IMG/VR virus record: IMGVR_UViG_3300042923_001240
Span: 1 to 29,011 of that record
Direction: 5' to 3' (one strand)
Length of the DNA stretch: 29,011 nt
Source of the DNA: a virus
In this document: piece after piece, positions 28,508 to 29,011 of the stretch
Numbering within the stretch: the first letter of the stretch is position 1
How the letters are laid out: the number at the start of each line of letters is the position of its first letter
Made by a program: the position numbers and the translations under genes
The notes under the pieces: generated by a model
What the model was told of the DNA's origin: nothing
What the model saw: the letters and a program-made list of their open reading frames with translations, nothing else
The model's database searches: none

Positions 28508-29011
28508 TTGGCTCAATACAAATATTATCTAGAAATGAATTATATAAATGGAGAAACTAATCTAGAGATAAAACCAGAAAATATAAAACAGTTTTTTATT
28601 GATAGTAACTATGAGCAAAATCATATGTCAATGATGTATGCAGTATTGCATATAGATAAAAACTTTTATGATGAAATTATAACTAATGCTAAGACTGCAA
28701 CAATTATCACTAATATATATAAAATTTTAGCCGATGATGAAACTGAAACAAAGATCCTGACTGACTATAATGGCGAATGTTCTTATTTCATATCTGGAGA
28801 TATCAACTACAATAAAGAGATTGATTATGCTACAACTAGCGACGATAGTACAAAAAGAGAAGACATATATAAGCAAGTTCATATGGGTCTTATCTACAAA
28901 GAATGTATAGAAAATAACAAGCAAACAAATAATACAACTATTAAAAATACTACCATGATAAATGCTGTTGCTTCATATACATCCACTGTTCCTCTTCTAA
29001 TAGAGAATTTT
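28508..29011 (+). CDS. Unknown protein, cut by the right window edge (168+ aa)
   Basis: An open frame from a TTG at 28508-28510, with a perfect AAGGAGG at 28493-28499 (eight-base spacing), runs to the last base without a stop. The sequence begins (M)AQYKYYLEMNYINGETNLE and continues with an alpha/beta pattern, then a polar stretch with many Asn, Thr and Asp (about 95-155). No motif recognised. It lies outside the early unit (behind its terminator). A near match to the late motif, AACATATAAGGT at 28450-28461, lacks the final TW. The spacing and size hint at a virion gene but nothing proves it. Confidence 0.75.
   Translation, partial: MAQYKYYLEMNYINGETNLEIKPENIKQFFIDSNYEQNHMSMMYAVLHIDKNFYDEIITNAKTATIITNIYKILADDETETKILTDYNGECSYFISGDINYNKEIDYATTSDDSTKREDIYKQVHMGLIYKECIENNKQTNNTTIKNTTMINAVASYTSTVPLLIENF

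Noticed and set aside
1-29011. tRNA or rRNA genes
   Set aside because: I found no cloverleaf-like GC-rich segment with a GGTTCGA-type loop in any intergenic region; the only GC-rich island (24703-24731) is too short.

Overview
The window looks like part of the genome of a very large tailed phage (jumbo phage) that infects a low-GC Gram-positive host. The DNA is strongly AT-rich, genes are packed tightly, and nearly every gene has a strong AAGGAGG or GGGGG ribosome binding site. It carries half of a phage-type multisubunit RNA polymerase beta-prime subunit, a T4-like baseplate protein and a probable capsid protein. The closest described group I can point to is the AR9/PBS1-like Bacillus phages (and, further away, phiKZ-like phages). 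That placement rests on the split RNA polymerase and on promoter motifs, not on a database search.

Layout. Positions 1-18682 are read on the minus strand and 18793-29011 on the plus strand, diverging from a 110-base intergenic region. Read in the direction of transcription, the minus block runs: gp25-like baseplate wedge; gp26-like baseplate protein with a probable -1 frameshift extension; two small unknowns; RNA polymerase beta-prime N-half; HNH homing endonuclease; a cluster of small genes that includes four related paralogues, an ankyrin protein and a glucosaminidase; then structural genes (759-aa membrane-segment protein, acidic repeat protein, probable major capsid protein), a zinc metallopeptidase, a possible ssDNA-binding protein and an unknown cut by the window edge. 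The plus block starts with two large multidomain proteins, zinc finger/nuclease/GNAT and papain-like hydrolase, probably virion parts. Small and medium genes follow: a high-expression 259-aa protein with a GC-rich leader, a PC4-like ssDNA-binding protein, two zinc-ribbon proteins, a possible PIN/FEN-fold protein, a second HExxH metallopeptidase and a partial gene at the right edge.

How it works together. Two promoter classes separate the genes. A 13-base box GTTATATATTATA followed three bases later by RTGA occurs six times in gene leaders, always before small accessory-type genes or the 259-aa gene. It usually sits just after the terminator of the preceding gene. It resembles the phiKZ-type early promoter recognised by virion RNA polymerase. 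A second motif, AACA-N6-TW, which matches the AR9-type late promoter as I recall it, lies upstream of the capsid, baseplate, RNA polymerase and large virion-protein genes. Small early gene cassettes therefore appear to be inserted, each with its own promoter and terminator, between late structural operons. The most interesting items are this dual promoter code, the frameshift site in the baseplate gene, the paralogue array, the multidomain nuclease/acetyltransferase protein and the metallopeptidase beside the capsid gene.
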